A stretch of DNA of 64,000 bases from Chryseobacterium gleum (GCF_900636535.1 NZ_LR134289.1:3737001-3801000), one strand, 5' to 3'. Shown: positions 1 to 8,459, counted from the first letter of the stretch. Notes: a model not told the origin generated them from the sequence alone. Translations and numbers: made by a program.

Positions 1-27
1 CTACCTTTAGAAAAAATAAAATTTTAA

Positions 28-1866
28 ATGAGAAAATCGGCTGCAATCATTTTTGCGTTTATCATTTCACAATTTCAGGCTCAGCAAGGAGCTTATTATC
101 AGCAGGCTGCAAAGTACAAGATGGATATAGATGTCAATGCTGAAAAATTTACCTACCAGGGAAAACAAACGATAGAATATACCAACAATTCACCGGATGA
201 GCTGAATGTGGTTTATTTCCACTTATACTGGAATGCTTTCAAACCTAATTCCATGATGGATCAGAGAGTGGCTTCCCAGGGGAAAAATGGAGATTCAAGA
301 CTGCAGAAAGATGGCATTTCGAGACTGGCGTCCATTCCAAAAGATCAGGAAGGAGCTCAGAACATTCACTGGATTAAGCAGAATGGGAAAGACGTGAAAT
401 TTGAAGTTCAGGAAACCATTATGAAAGTGTATCTGGCTGAACCCATCAAGCCGAATTCTACCACTACGTTTACAATGGATTGGGATTCCGTGATCCCCCA
501 GCAGATCAGAAGAAGCGGAAGGAACAACAAAGAAGGAGTTGACATGACAATGACGCAATGGTATCCGAAAATTGCAGAATACGATTATGACGGTTGGGCA
601 ACTTTTGATTATCTGGGAAGAGAATTTCATGCACCGTTCTCTGATTTTGATGTTACTATTAAAATCAATAAAGATTATGTCGTAGGAGCAGGAGGAATTC
701 TGGAAAACCCAACAGAAGTAAAAGGCTACGATGCCAATGCCAAAATAAAAACAGAAAAAGATAAAAAAGCGGTCTGGAAATGGACAGCAAAAAATATCCT
801 TGACTTTGCATGGAGTGCAGACAGAGATTATTCTGTGGAAAGCTTCAATGTTCAGGAAGGCCCGAAAGTATATCTTGTTTATCAGAAAAATGATAAAACA
901 AAAGCATGGGGTGAGGCACAGCCTTATATCACCAAGTATTTCCAGATTATGAATTCCCACTTCGGAAAATATGTATATCCTACTTATGCATTTATCCAGG
1001 GAGGAGACGGCGGAATGGAATACGGAATGTGTACCATGATTTTAGGGGAAGCTAAAAGCATTAAAGATTTAATGGGTTTAATGGCTCACGAAGGATCCCA
1101 CTCATGGTATCAGCAAATGCTTGCTACTAACGAATCTGTACGTCCATGGATGGATGAAGGCTTCACCAGTTATGCAGAAGGTTATACAATGTATCAGCTA
1201 TTTCCTGAAGATCTTCCGAATCCTTTTGTTGAAAGATTAGATGCTTACAGAAAGTTCGTTAAAAAAGGAATTGAAGAACCTGCAGTTTGGCTAGGGGATC
1301 ATCATGATAACGGTACATCTTATACCTTTGCTTCTTATGTAAAAGGTGAATTATACCTGGTACAGCTTGGATACATTATGGGAGAGCAGAATCTTGCCGA
1401 AACTTTAAAGCAATATTATGATCAGTGGAGTATGAAGCATCCTTCGGACAGGGATTTCCTTCACATTGCGCAAAAAGTTTCCGGGATGGATCTGAAATGG
1501 TTCCACAATTACTGGATCAATACGACAAAAACCATCGATTACGGAATTAAGGATGTTAAGTACGATGCAAAGTCAACTACTATTACTCTGGTTAATAATG
1601 GTCAGGTGCCAATGCCGATTGATTTCGGAGTGATGACAACGGATAAGAAAATCATTACTTATCAGATCCCGATGAATATGACGCATACGTGGAAAGAAAA
1701 AGATGTGTATGGTGATTTCAAAACAATGCCTTACTGGCCATGGACTCAGAAAGAATATACCCTTACTATTCCTTATACCAAATCTCAGCTATCTGTTCTC
1801 GGAATTGATTTCAGCCAGAGAATTGCAGATGTGAATATGGAAAATAATTTTGTAGAGGTGAAATAA
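28..1866 (+). CDS. Secreted M1-family zinc metallopeptidase
   Basis: The 612-residue product starts with a typical signal peptide (hydrophobic core, cleavage near QAQQ), so it is probably periplasmic or outer-membrane associated. The gluzincin signature is complete: HEGSH at residues 354-358 and the third zinc ligand Glu377 in WMDEGFTSYAE, matching HExxH-18-E of the M1 (aminopeptidase N) family. The N-terminal ~300 residues look like the M1 beta-sandwich domain and the C-terminus is beta-rich. M1 enzymes remove N-terminal residues from peptides; the exact substrate is not readable. The ATG at 28 fits the signal peptide. A 30-bp palindromic terminator lies 18 bp after the stop. Confidence 0.93.
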   Translation: MRKSAAIIFAFIISQFQAQQGAYYQQAAKYKMDIDVNAEKFTYQGKQTIEYTNNSPDELNVVYFHLYWNAFKPNSMMDQRVASQGKNGDSRLQKDGISRLASIPKDQEGAQNIHWIKQNGKDVKFEVQETIMKVYLAEPIKPNSTTTFTMDWDSVIPQQIRRSGRNNKEGVDMTMTQWYPKIAEYDYDGWATFDYLGREFHAPFSDFDVTIKINKDYVVGAGGILENPTEVKGYDANAKIKTEKDKKAVWKWTAKNILDFAWSADRDYSVESFNVQEGPKVYLVYQKNDKTKAWGEAQPYITKYFQIMNSHFGKYVYPTYAFIQGGDGGMEYGMCTMILGEAKSIKDLMGLMAHEGSHSWYQQMLATNESVRPWMDEGFTSYAEGYTMYQLFPEDLPNPFVERLDAYRKFVKKGIEEPAVWLGDHHDNGTSYTFASYVKGELYLVQLGYIMGEQNLAETLKQYYDQWSMKHPSDRDFLHIAQKVSGMDLKWFHNYWINTTKTIDYGIKDVKYDAKSTTITLVNNGQVPMPIDFGVMTTDKKIITYQIPMNMTHTWKEKDVYGDFKTMPYWPWTQKEYTLTIPYTKSQLSVLGIDFSQRIADVNMENNFVEVK

Positions 1867-1884
1867 CGATAAGCATATACAAAG

Positions 1885-1914
1885 AAAAATCCACAGATTA
1901 ATCTGTGGATTTTT
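1885..1914. terminator. Bidirectional intrinsic terminator
   Basis: A perfect 15+15 nt palindrome (arm AAAAATCCACAGATT) with A and T tracts on both sides lies between two convergent genes, so it can terminate both. Confidence 0.9.
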
Positions 1915-2517
1915 TTATTTTATTTCAAATTGCTGTACCATCCAGTGATTGGGATGATTTTGGATGAGATCCTGCCTCAAAGTCTCATCTTTGGTGTTTA
2001 AATAACTATAAACTTTTAAAGGAATAGAGTCCGGATATTCTTTTAAACCGTTTGCAACCGTAATTTTTGCTTTTTCTTTCTGGGAGCCGCTGTCTAAGGC
2101 CTCCGCTTTAAAAATGTAGATGATTGCCGGAAGCTTTCCATATACTTCCTTAGTTTCGCTTTCAAGGAGATTCATGGTTTCAATCTGAAATTCAGGATTT
2201 GAATTTTTTCCTTCTGCGACAGTCTGGCTGATATGCTGCTGATACATCAGAAGAAGATAAAGCAGGTGTATATTTTTGGTATTGGGATCAGAAACTGCTT
2301 TTTGAATTCTGTGTGTAAGTTCGGGAGTTACTTCATCATTATCAGCCTGAAGATTTTTTTGATAAAATTCATCCATCAGATCATAAACTACCTTATCCTG
2401 AGGATCAATTTTTGACTGACTCTTTATTTTTTGTAAAACGCTTGCCATTGAGTTGCCGGATTGCGCAAAAATACAGATACCGAAGCATAGTAAAGTAACA
2501 AGGATCAGTTTTTTCAT
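1915..2517 (-). CDS. Exported protein of unknown function
   Basis: About 200 residues. I place the start at the ATG at 2517 because it gives a clean signal peptide (MKKLILVTLLCFGICIFAQ); the longer open frame adds a non-signal-like extension. The mature part is alpha-helical, with a pattern suggestive of TPR-like helices (LLYLLLMYQQ, AEALDSGSQKEKAKITVANG). No catalytic motif is visible and I do not recognise a named family. It stands alone between a convergent peptidase gene and the divergent coaX. Confidence 0.75.
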   Translation of the reverse strand: MKKLILVTLLCFGICIFAQSGNSMASVLQKIKSQSKIDPQDKVVYDLMDEFYQKNLQADNDEVTPELTHRIQKAVSDPNTKNIHLLYLLLMYQQHISQTVAEGKNSNPEFQIETMNLLESETKEVYGKLPAIIYIFKAEALDSGSQKEKAKITVANGLKEYPDSIPLKVYSYLNTKDETLRQDLIQNHPNHWMVQQFEIK

Positions 2518-2701
2518 GAGATAGTCAGAATAATAATATTGTGTTTTAAATATACTGAATTGTTCCGGAGAAAGAAAAAATAAGTGTGTCATTGTAATTT
2601 AATTGGATAATGGCAGGTTCTTTTTTTTAAAATGATTAAATTTAAGCCCTCAAAATCAAGCAGGAATTTCAATTATATATAATGAATTTCTTCTGAAAAA
2701 T

Positions 2702-3466
2702 ATGTCAATGAATTCAATCGTAATCAACGTAGGGAACAGCAATATCAGATTTGGACTTTTCAATGGTGATAATTGTGATATTTCGTGGGTAATCAATACA
2801 AAGCCTTACAGAACGGCAGATGAGCTGTATGTACAGATGCTGATGCTTTATCAGACGTATAAAATTGAACCGAAAGAAATTGATAAAGTTATTATCGGGT
2901 CAGTAGTACCTCAGCTTACCAAAGTCATGAGCTCAGGAATTAAAAAAATCCACGGGACCAACCCTGTAATTGTTGACAGGAATACACCTTCAGGAGTGCA
3001 GGCTAAATCCAAACAAATGGGTACGGATATCTATGCAAACCTTGTTGCCGCTCATAATTTATATCCTGGTAAGAAAAAGATTATTATCGATTTCGGGACT
3101 GCTCTTACGGCAAGTTGTGTAGCGGAAAACGGAGAAACTCTGGGTGTAATTATTGCTCCGGGAATTGTTACTTCTCTGAATTCTCTGATTAACCAAACTG
3201 CACAGCTTCCGGATATTGAACTGAAAAAGCCCAAATCTGTTCTGGGATTGGACACTGTAACCTGTATGCAAAGTGGAATGGTATATGGCTTCCTGGGAAT
3301 GGTAGAAGGGTTTGTCAGCCGTATCAATGAAGAAGTAAATGATGATTGCTTTGTCGTCGCAACGGGAGGAGTCTCTCATATCTACAAGCCTTTGACAGAT
3401 AAAATTCATGTGATGGACAGGCTTCACACCCTGAAAGGACTTTATTTCCTTGGGAAAGATTTATAA
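2702..3466 (+). CDS. coaX: Type III pantothenate kinase
   Basis: Phosphorylates pantothenate, the first step of coenzyme A synthesis. The 254-residue length is standard. Family marks are the N-terminal phosphate loop (VINVGNSNIRFGLF), the central DFGTALTASCV segment and the C-terminal ATGGVSHIY motif. Type III enzymes are not feedback-inhibited by CoA and commonly replace CoaA in Bacteroidota. The start may be the ATG at 2702 or the one at 2708; both keep the phosphate loop. Confidence 0.95.
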   Translation: MSMNSIVINVGNSNIRFGLFNGDNCDISWVINTKPYRTADELYVQMLMLYQTYKIEPKEIDKVIIGSVVPQLTKVMSSGIKKIHGTNPVIVDRNTPSGVQAKSKQMGTDIYANLVAAHNLYPGKKKIIIDFGTALTASCVAENGETLGVIIAPGIVTSLNSLINQTAQLPDIELKKPKSVLGLDTVTCMQSGMVYGFLGMVEGFVSRINEEVNDDCFVVATGGVSHIYKPLTDKIHVMDRLHTLKGLYFLGKDL

Positions 3467-3473
3467 ATAAAAG

Positions 3474-3527
3474 ATTAAGGTTCAGGTTGAATCCGGGTAA
3501 TACCTTAGTCTTCACCTCAACCTTAAT
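3474..3527. repeat. Imperfect inverted repeat between coaX and the acetyltransferase
   Basis: The left arm ATTAAGGTTCAGGTTGAA (3474-3491) pairs imperfectly with TTCACCTCAACCTTAAT (3511-3527). There is no good T-tract, so it may be a dispersed palindromic repeat or a weak attenuator rather than a terminator. Confidence 0.6.
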
Positions 3528-3536
3528 GTTAAAATA

Positions 3537-4064
3537 ATGAAAAAATTTCCAATTATACAGACAGAAAGACTTATTCTATCGCAACTGGAGGAGAAGGATA
3601 TTCCTTTTATCGTTGAATACCTTCAGCACAGAATTTTTTCTGATCTTACTTCTAATATTCCTTATCCCTACATGGAAAATGATGCCCGGATGTGGCTGGA
3701 AATGTCTAAGGAAGCTTTTGATAATGATACCGGATATACTTTCGGAATCAGGAATAAAGAAGGACAAATCATCGGAGCGATCGGTCTCCATGACCGAGAT
3801 GATGATAAAGCGGAATTAGGCTACTGGATAGGAATTCCTTACTGGAATAAAGGATATGTAACAGAGGCTGCAAAAGCCCTGATCGATTTTGGATTTAATG
3901 AATTGAATTTTCATAAAATCTTTGCTACTCATTTCCCTCACAATCCTGCTTCCGGAAGAATTATGGAGAAAATAGGAATGGAGCAGGAGGCTGTTCTCGT
4001 ACAGGAGGTGAAAAAGGATGGAGAATATTTTGATTTGGTGAGATATTGTATTGTAAAAGAATAG
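3537..4064 (+). CDS. GNAT N-acetyltransferase, RimJ/RimL-like
   Basis: 175 residues with the Acetyltransf_3 pattern: N-terminal ERLILSQLEEKDIPF, central GAIGLHDRDDDKAELGYWI, then the acetyl-CoA pyrophosphate-loop region WNKGYVTEAAKALIDFGF and the usual HNPASGRIMEKIGM near the C-terminus. This class acetylates protein N-termini or small-molecule amines; the substrate cannot be read from sequence. It is convergent with tadA, with a terminator between. Confidence 0.9.
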   Translation: MKKFPIIQTERLILSQLEEKDIPFIVEYLQHRIFSDLTSNIPYPYMENDARMWLEMSKEAFDNDTGYTFGIRNKEGQIIGAIGLHDRDDDKAELGYWIGIPYWNKGYVTEAAKALIDFGFNELNFHKIFATHFPHNPASGRIMEKIGMEQEAVLVQEVKKDGEYFDLVRYCIVKE

Positions 4065-4095
4065 AAGAAATCTTAACAGGATAAATTATAAGATA

Positions 4096-4128
4096 AAAGC
4101 CGGGAATATTTAATTATTCTCCGGCTTT
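4096..4128. terminator. Bidirectional terminator between convergent genes
   Basis: AAAGCCGG (4096-4103) pairs with CCGGCTTT (4121-4128), with further A/T pairing in the loop and a T-rich flank. It separates the acetyltransferase from tadA. Confidence 0.8.
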
Positions 4129-4139
4129 GTGTTTTTAAA

Positions 4140-4571
4140 TTATCTTTTACTTTTAAAGAATTGTTTAACAATAGAAGAGCATTCTGCTTCCATAATGCCT
4201 GTGATAACTTCTGTTTTCGGATGAAGAGAAAGATGTTTATTGATAAAACCTCTCTGTTCATCACGCGCTCCAATGACTACCTTGGAAATCTGAGACCAGG
4301 AAAGCGCTCCTGAACACATGACACATGGCTCCATGGTGACATACAATGTGCAGTCTTTTAAATATTTTCCTCCAAGAAAGTTAGCTGCTGAAGTTATAGC
4401 CTGCATTTCTGCATGGGCAGTCACATCGTTCAGTGTTTCAGTGAGATTATGGGCTCTTGCAATAATCCGGTTGTTGGAAACCACTACACATCCGATCGGG
4501 ACCTCATCTTTTTCTAAAGCGGCTTCTGCTTCCTGCAGTGCCATTTTCATGTAATATTCGTCGGTAAACAT
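4140..4571 (-). CDS. tadA: tRNA-specific adenosine deaminase
   Basis: Deaminates A34 to inosine in tRNA-Arg(ACG). The 143-residue protein has the cytidine-deaminase-fold zinc site: His53 with catalytic Glu55 (HAEMQAI), and Cys83 and Cys86 (PCVMC). Its ATG at 4571 directly abuts the TAA (4572-4574) of the upstream gene, so the two are probably co-transcribed and translationally coupled. Confidence 0.93.
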   Translation of the reverse strand: MFTDEYYMKMALQEAEAALEKDEVPIGCVVVSNNRIIARAHNLTETLNDVTAHAEMQAITSAANFLGGKYLKDCTLYVTMEPCVMCSGALSWSQISKVVIGARDEQRGFINKHLSLHPKTEVITGIMEAECSSIVKQFFKSKR

Positions 4572-5192
4572 TTAGTCTGTTATCGTTAAAGTTAAAGGAA
4601 GTTTAAAACGATAAGTTGTCGGATCTCCTTTTATCATGGCCGGAGAAAATTTTTCTGCAAGAGAATATAAGGCAATTTCTGCCTGCCTGTTGAAGGTGAA
4701 ATTCTCACCCTGGGCATGAACATTGCTGACTGTTCCATCTTTTTCAACAATAAAATCCACATCCGTTTTTATCGTTTTTTCTTTAGAATATACCCCGTCA
4801 ACATACAGCAGATTGGCGACTTCCTGCCTTAAAGAATTAATCCCGCCCGGGTAATCTGCCATCTTTTCAGCACTTGAAAAGTTTTCAGATGAGGGTTTAC
4901 GTTCAGGATTTCTGATGGTCTGAAGGTCTTCCAGATTTCTGACTTTTAATAAAGCTCCGATCATCGCATTATTTTCAATGCTGTCCATTTTTTTCATGAA
5001 AAAAAGAAAATCACCTTTAATCTCTGCTTTTTTTACGGCATTGGACTCTGCATCAAATTTCTTTTTGAATTCTTTGTTCAGCATGTTTCTGTGCTGGTTA
5101 TAATAGCTCTTTACAAGCCTGAACTCTTCTTTCTGCTGTGCGAGAAAAAAGGTAGAAATAAAACAGCTGATGCCAATGAATAAAGTTTTCAA
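4572..5192 (-). CDS. Exported protein with TonB-C-like domain
   Basis: 206 residues. No in-frame ATG lies near the signal peptide; the best start is TTG at 5190-5192, giving a signal sequence ending at FFLAQQ. Residues ~20-100 are charged and helical. The last ~90 residues (PGGINSLRQEVANLLYV, then VDFIVEKDGTVSNVHAQGE and FSPAM) resemble the TonB C-terminal fold found in many Bacteroidota exported proteins. It has no transmembrane anchor beyond the signal peptide, so it is not a conventional TonB. It is immediately upstream of tadA with no intergenic base. Confidence 0.75.
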   Translation of the reverse strand: MKTLFIGISCFISTFFLAQQKEEFRLVKSYYNQHRNMLNKEFKKKFDAESNAVKKAEIKGDFLFFMKKMDSIENNAMIGALLKVRNLEDLQTIRNPERKPSSENFSSAEKMADYPGGINSLRQEVANLLYVDGVYSKEKTIKTDVDFIVEKDGTVSNVHAQGENFTFNRQAEIALYSLAEKFSPAMIKGDPTTYRFKLPLTLTITD

Positions 5193-5245
5193 TAAGGGTA
5201 TATTTATGTAAATATAACAAAAAATATGAAATAAGTTATTTATGA

Positions 5246-6166
5246 TCAGCTTTCAAGATAACGGTTTAAAGATTCCTGTAAATGATTGCGAATTTCTTCA
5301 ACTAAGGTTTTCGGTTCCAGAACGGTTACTTCTTTTCCATAAGAAAGAATCTCCTGCATAAAGTCATAAGTAGGATGAAGGAAGAACTCAAAATAAATTT
5401 CCTCAGGGGTTTCTCTGGTCTCTTTCTGAGATTGATGAAGTGGGAAACTTCTGATATATTCTCCCTGATGGCGGCTGCATTTCAATACGATATTCTGTGG
5501 CTTCTGTTCTGCCAGATTCATGACCCCGAATGCATTTTTAAAATGCTCTCTGAAGTTGTATTTGTATTTCTCCCTGAACTGATTTTTGGCCACATCAAGA
5601 TAATTGATCCTGTCAAGCCCGAACGATTTTAAAACTTTATCTTTTGTATCGATAGCAATAAGGTACCATCGATCTTTAGATTCTTTTAAAGCCAAAGGAT
5701 GCACTTTTCTGGAAGTCATCAGTTTGTTCTTGTAATTGTAGTGCTCAAAAGTCACTACTCTTTTATTCCGGATAGCAAAGAACAGGTCATAAAAATGTTC
5801 CACACCGGTTGGTTTTCGGCTTTCAAAAAAGATAAAATCTGAAAAATCCGGGTGAAGGTTCAGGGCATTGCTCACCTGGAAGGACTCAAGAAGCTTCTGA
5901 TTATATTCATCCACTTCCATAATCGGGCGGCTCTCAATATAATACCGGTTGTCACCCTTTTTTTTGTTATGAATGGAGAGATTGAAAAGATCTGAAATCT
6001 CCCGGATATCCCTTTGCAAAGTACGGATAGAGTAGCTCTTGATTCCTGCATCCTGGAATTCAAAAGAGTTTAAGAGATAGTCCTCCAGCTGAGAATAAGT
6101 AGCCGGAGAGCTTTCTAATCTTTTAATTATTAAGGCATATCTTGTCAGATAAAAATCTTTCTTCAT
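5246..6166 (-). CDS. WYL-domain transcriptional regulator
   Basis: 306 residues: an N-terminal winged helix-turn-helix (about 1-65, with IRTLQRDIREISDLF), a central WYL domain (about 135-215, RWYLIAIDTKDKVLKSFGLDR) and a C-terminal WCX-like extension. WYL proteins bind DNA and sense ligands, and often regulate phage-defence or mobile loci. Its promoter carries the dyad plus 11 bp plus -7 element found at six other places in the neighbouring island, so autoregulation and control of the island are inferred. Fragments of this gene's 5' end recur at 7505-7585 and 7976-8035. An 8-residue upstream frame (6177-6203) lies in its leader. Confidence 0.9.
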   Translation of the reverse strand: MKKDFYLTRYALIIKRLESSPATYSQLEDYLLNSFEFQDAGIKSYSIRTLQRDIREISDLFNLSIHNKKKGDNRYYIESRPIMEVDEYNQKLLESFQVSNALNLHPDFSDFIFFESRKPTGVEHFYDLFFAIRNKRVVTFEHYNYKNKLMTSRKVHPLALKESKDRWYLIAIDTKDKVLKSFGLDRINYLDVAKNQFREKYKYNFREHFKNAFGVMNLAEQKPQNIVLKCSRHQGEYIRSFPLHQSQKETRETPEEIYFEFFLHPTYDFMQEILSYGKEVTVLEPKTLVEEIRNHLQESLNRYLES

Positions 6167-6177
6167 TTCTCTATTTT

Positions 6178-6268
6178 TAGGGTGCAGCAGCGCTGCGATT
6201 CATGGTAAAGTTTTATAAGACAAATATATGCGGTTCATGCGACAAAACGTGTCGTGTTTTATTTTTTT
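6178..6268 (-). repeat. Promoter repeat, copy 1 (WYL promoter)
   Basis: About 90 bp nearly identical to 10856-10945, with two substitutions and one T-run length difference. It includes the -7 box, the dyad operator and the leader of the WYL gene. The two copies are in direct orientation and flank a 4.6-kb immunity block. Confidence 0.9.
6221..6254 (-). promoter_or_regulatory. Island promoter/operator, site 1 (WYL gene)
   Basis: On the minus strand: dyad CGACACGTTTTGTCG (6240-6254), 11 bp, then -7 box TATATTTG (6221-6228). The dyad is a perfect 5-5-5 inverted repeat (CGACA/TGTCG). The predicted transcription start near 6214 leaves a ~48-nt leader before the ATG at 6166. Confidence 0.85.
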
Positions 6269-6307
6269 ATAGTAAAGTTTTGTTATATAACAATTATTGG
6301 AAGTGTG

Positions 6308-6694
6308 TTAAAAATTCTTCCTTACAAAATTTTTAAAGTCAAAATTTTGATGTTTAAAATATTTATCTTCATCAACAACAGTGTATTTATTATTTTTATC
6401 TTTTATAGCATAAACAAACCTCGGTTTGTCATCTCCTAAAAAAGAGGTCATATGAAGAGGAACTCCACTATCTAAAAAGTATATAAAAAAAGATTTATAT
6501 TCATTATCATATTTTTCTTTACTATTCACACTAAAATGCCATCCGTCATGTTCATAATATCCATCATTGCCTAATGAATATACTTTTACTTTATCTTTTG
6601 TTGCTGAAGCCGTTTGCAAATTATAAGCTTCTTTAAAGACATCATCAACTACTTTTAATCCTATTTGTATGATTTGTTCTTTTGTCGGTTTCAT
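6308..6694 (-). CDS. Putative immunity protein (128 aa)
   Basis: Not recognised as a named family. The frame is open to an ATG at 6742, but its first 16 residues (MNNIFIKGIENLIKDN) copy the C-terminal region of the SUKH-3 protein at 9972-10427, so that extension is probably a recombination scar. The likely start is 6694 (MKPTKEQIIQIGLKVVDDVF). The protein is small and AT-rich in codon use, with a beta-rich middle (SLGNDGYYEHDGWHFSVNS). Immunity function is inferred from its place in an immunity array. Confidence 0.6.
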   Translation of the reverse strand: MKPTKEQIIQIGLKVVDDVFKEAYNLQTASATKDKVKVYSLGNDGYYEHDGWHFSVNSKEKYDNEYKSFFIYFLDSGVPLHMTSFLGDDKPRFVYAIKDKNNKYTVVDEDKYFKHQNFDFKNFVRKNF

Positions 6695-6840
6695 ATTGTC
6701 TTTAATAAGATTTTCAATACCTTTAATAAAAATATTATTCATTTTAAAATAATTATCCCCAACTAAATGGACCTTTTAAATCTGTATAAATCATATAATG
6801 ATCAGGATAAAAATAACCAACTTTATAATAATTTGCAATT
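6695..6840 (-). pseudogene. Broken SUKH-3 3' fragment
   Basis: The minus strand reads VGYFYPDHYMIYTDLK exactly as in the intact SUKH-3 protein, then a ~5-bp deletion shifts the frame to a stop; the DNA match resumes through the IFIKGIENLI segment. It is a decayed duplicate of about 10030-10170. Confidence 0.85.
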
Positions 6841-6904
6841 GCCCAGATTTCTCTTTCTCAAGAGGTGCATAGGCCATAATTTCTCGAATAACTAGTCAAT
6901 AAAA

Positions 6905-6923
6905 CCGCCTCTTATTGAGGCGG
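6905..6923 (-). terminator. Intrinsic terminator after the SUKH gene
   Basis: CCGCCTC and GAGGCGG form a 7-bp GC stem with a 5-nt loop, followed on the minus strand by a T-rich run. Confidence 0.85.
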
Positions 6924-6929
6924 ATACTA

Positions 6930-7394
6930 TTAAAACGGAATGTTATTCTTTACTCGATGAATACTTTCGTTTACTAATGCTGTAAATGTAAAACCATTAT
7001 ACTTAATAAACTCTTCCCCCGGAGTAGATTTATAATAAGGTGAACAAATGTAGGTTTTAGGATCAGCTGTATTTTCATCTAAATAAATGAATGTAAAATA
7101 TTCACAACCAGATAGTTGGTGAAATGCGAAAAAAGGTCTTTCAATTTTTGCTCCTGTAATTTCCAATTCTTCTTTAGCTAATTCCTGGAGTTTTAATATA
7201 CCTTCAATATCATCGAATCCAAAATTATTAAAATCCCCAGCTAAGTATAAAAACTCTCTAAATGCTTTTGGAAATTTATTTCCTTTATTATATTCTGATT
7301 CTATCTTTTGAATTTTTTCTTCTGAAAATCCTCTATTAATAAAATTATTAATTTTTAGATTATCTTTCACTGCTGTCATATATTCTATTGTCAT
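6930..7394 (-). CDS. SMI1/KNR4 (SUKH) family immunity protein
   Basis: 154 residues with the SUKH core: an N-terminal helix with FSEEKIQKIESEYN, then FPKAFREFLYLAGDF, a beta-rich centre (FTFIYLDENTADPKTYICSP) and a C-terminal FTALVNESIHRV helix. SUKH proteins neutralise polymorphic toxins, often nucleases or deaminases. It resembles the SUKH protein at 10963-11451 in layout but is clearly diverged. A short open frame ending in INKGDEFINKIK stops 9 nt before its ATG and may be the end of a lost toxin. Confidence 0.85.
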   Translation of the reverse strand: MTIEYMTAVKDNLKINNFINRGFSEEKIQKIESEYNKGNKFPKAFREFLYLAGDFNNFGFDDIEGILKLQELAKEELEITGAKIERPFFAFHQLSGCEYFTFIYLDENTADPKTYICSPYYKSTPGEEFIKYNGFTFTALVNESIHRVKNNIPF

Positions 7395-7504
7395 AGCTAT
7401 TTGATTTTATTAATAAACTCATCTCCTTTATTAATACGGTTTTATGGAGATTGAAAGTATATTGCTAACTTAATTTCTTAAGATTCCTGTAATTTAGATG
7501 ATAA

Positions 7505-7585
7505 GCTTTTGGTAGTCCGCATTCTGTAATTCAAAAGGAGTTTAAAAGATAGTCTTCCAGCTGGGAATAGGTAGCGGGAGAACTT
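7505..7585 (-). pseudogene. WYL-gene 5' fragment, scar 1
   Basis: The minus strand encodes SSPATYSQLEDYLLNSF followed by a stop. This is identical to residues 19-35 of the intact WYL regulator, and the DNA similarity continues for about 30 more bases. No start is present. Confidence 0.9.
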
Positions 7586-7597
7586 AAAATATGAAGG

Positions 7598-7954
7598 TCA
7601 GGGACACGCAATTATAAAAGAATTGAGATTATTTTGCTTATCAAATTTTGATGAAAATTCAAGTAATTGCTCTAACTCTTCTGGTGTATAAGAATCTGTG
7701 GTATGTTTGTTTTGAATAATAGATAAAGCCCAATGATAGGGAATTTGGTGATTTATGTAATCCACACTTTCATAATCTTCAAGATTATTTAATAAAGAGA
7801 TAAAGTAATAGTGAAATTCATTCTCAATAATCTTCTTGTTGAAAAAATCAGTAATGAGTAGACAAACAAATTCAAAATACTTTTCTCTTAAAAAGATTTT
7901 CTCTTGACCATCGTCATCTATAAATAAAAATTGGCTACTTTTAATATGTTTCAC
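7598..7954 (-). CDS. Putative immunity protein (118 aa)
   Basis: Unrecognised. The only reasonable start is GTG at 7954. The product is helical and acidic (FVCLLITDFFNKKIIENEF, YTPEELEQLLEFSSKF), without signal peptide or membrane segment. WYL-gene scars flank it on both sides (7505-7585 and 7976-8035), which suggests it arrived as a unit by recombination at a WYL copy. Immunity role is inferred from context only. Confidence 0.55.
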   Translation of the reverse strand: MKHIKSSQFLFIDDDGQEKIFLREKYFEFVCLLITDFFNKKIIENEFHYYFISLLNNLEDYESVDYINHQIPYHWALSIIQNKHTTDSYTPEELEQLLEFSSKFDKQNNLNSFIIACP

Positions 7955-7975
7955 AATGTAAATTGTTTCTGTATT

Positions 7976-8035
7976 GTTGAATTCAAAGAGTTTAAAAGAG
8001 GGTTATCCAATTGCGAGGGTAGCCGGCGAAACTTT
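7976..8035 (-). pseudogene. WYL-gene 5' fragment, scar 2 (degenerate)
   Basis: The DNA aligns with the same segment of the WYL gene as scar 1 (shared words include GAATTCAAAGAGTTTAA and GTAGCCGGCGA) but is much more diverged and has several stops. Confidence 0.7.
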
Positions 8036-8054
8036 ATAATAAGACTAATAAAAA

Positions 8055-8459
8055 CTAATCTTCATATTTTTTAAAATGGTTATGAGGAGTTTTGGATTTA
8101 GAATCATAAAAGAATAATGTGGGATCTTCCGATTCAACTAGCTTTTTATAAAAGATGTAATATGAAAAAAATCCCTCATAGTTGTTATCAGTCATTTTAA
8201 TGCTGTTATAAATATTTTCCAAGCTACTAGGCGACAAAGATTGCTTTAATTCGAAATTTTCTTTTAACCAATTTTCGAAAAAGTCTTTGAATTTTTCCAA
8301 AAATATTTTTCTGCTTACATTAAAGTCAGAATTACTGGATAGAAGTAAATAGGTTTTTTCATCCTTATTTTTCATAAAATATAAAAAATCTTGGAATTTT
8401 AATTCAAAATCATTACAGACAGTGATTCTTTTATTGTCGTATGTATATAGTTTTCTCAT
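8055..8459 (-). CDS. Putative immunity protein (134 aa)
   Basis: Unrecognised small soluble protein with aromatic-rich helices (FQDFLYFMKNKDEKTYLLL, FEGFFSYYIFYKKLV-like) and very AT-rich codons. The ATG at 8459 is unambiguous. It lies between remnants inside the immunity array. A role as the cognate antitoxin of a lost effector is inference from position. Confidence 0.55.
   Translation of the reverse strand: MRKLYTYDNKRITVCNDFELKFQDFLYFMKNKDEKTYLLLSSNSDFNVSRKIFLEKFKDFFENWLKENFELKQSLSPSSLENIYNSIKMTDNNYEGFFSYYIFYKKLVESEDPTLFFYDSKSKTPHNHFKKYED

Noticed and set aside
295..960. 221-residue minus-strand frame inside the M1 peptidase gene
   Set aside because: It is antisense to a gene with complete catalytic motifs and its Phe/Cys/Ile-rich composition is typical of a shadow frame.
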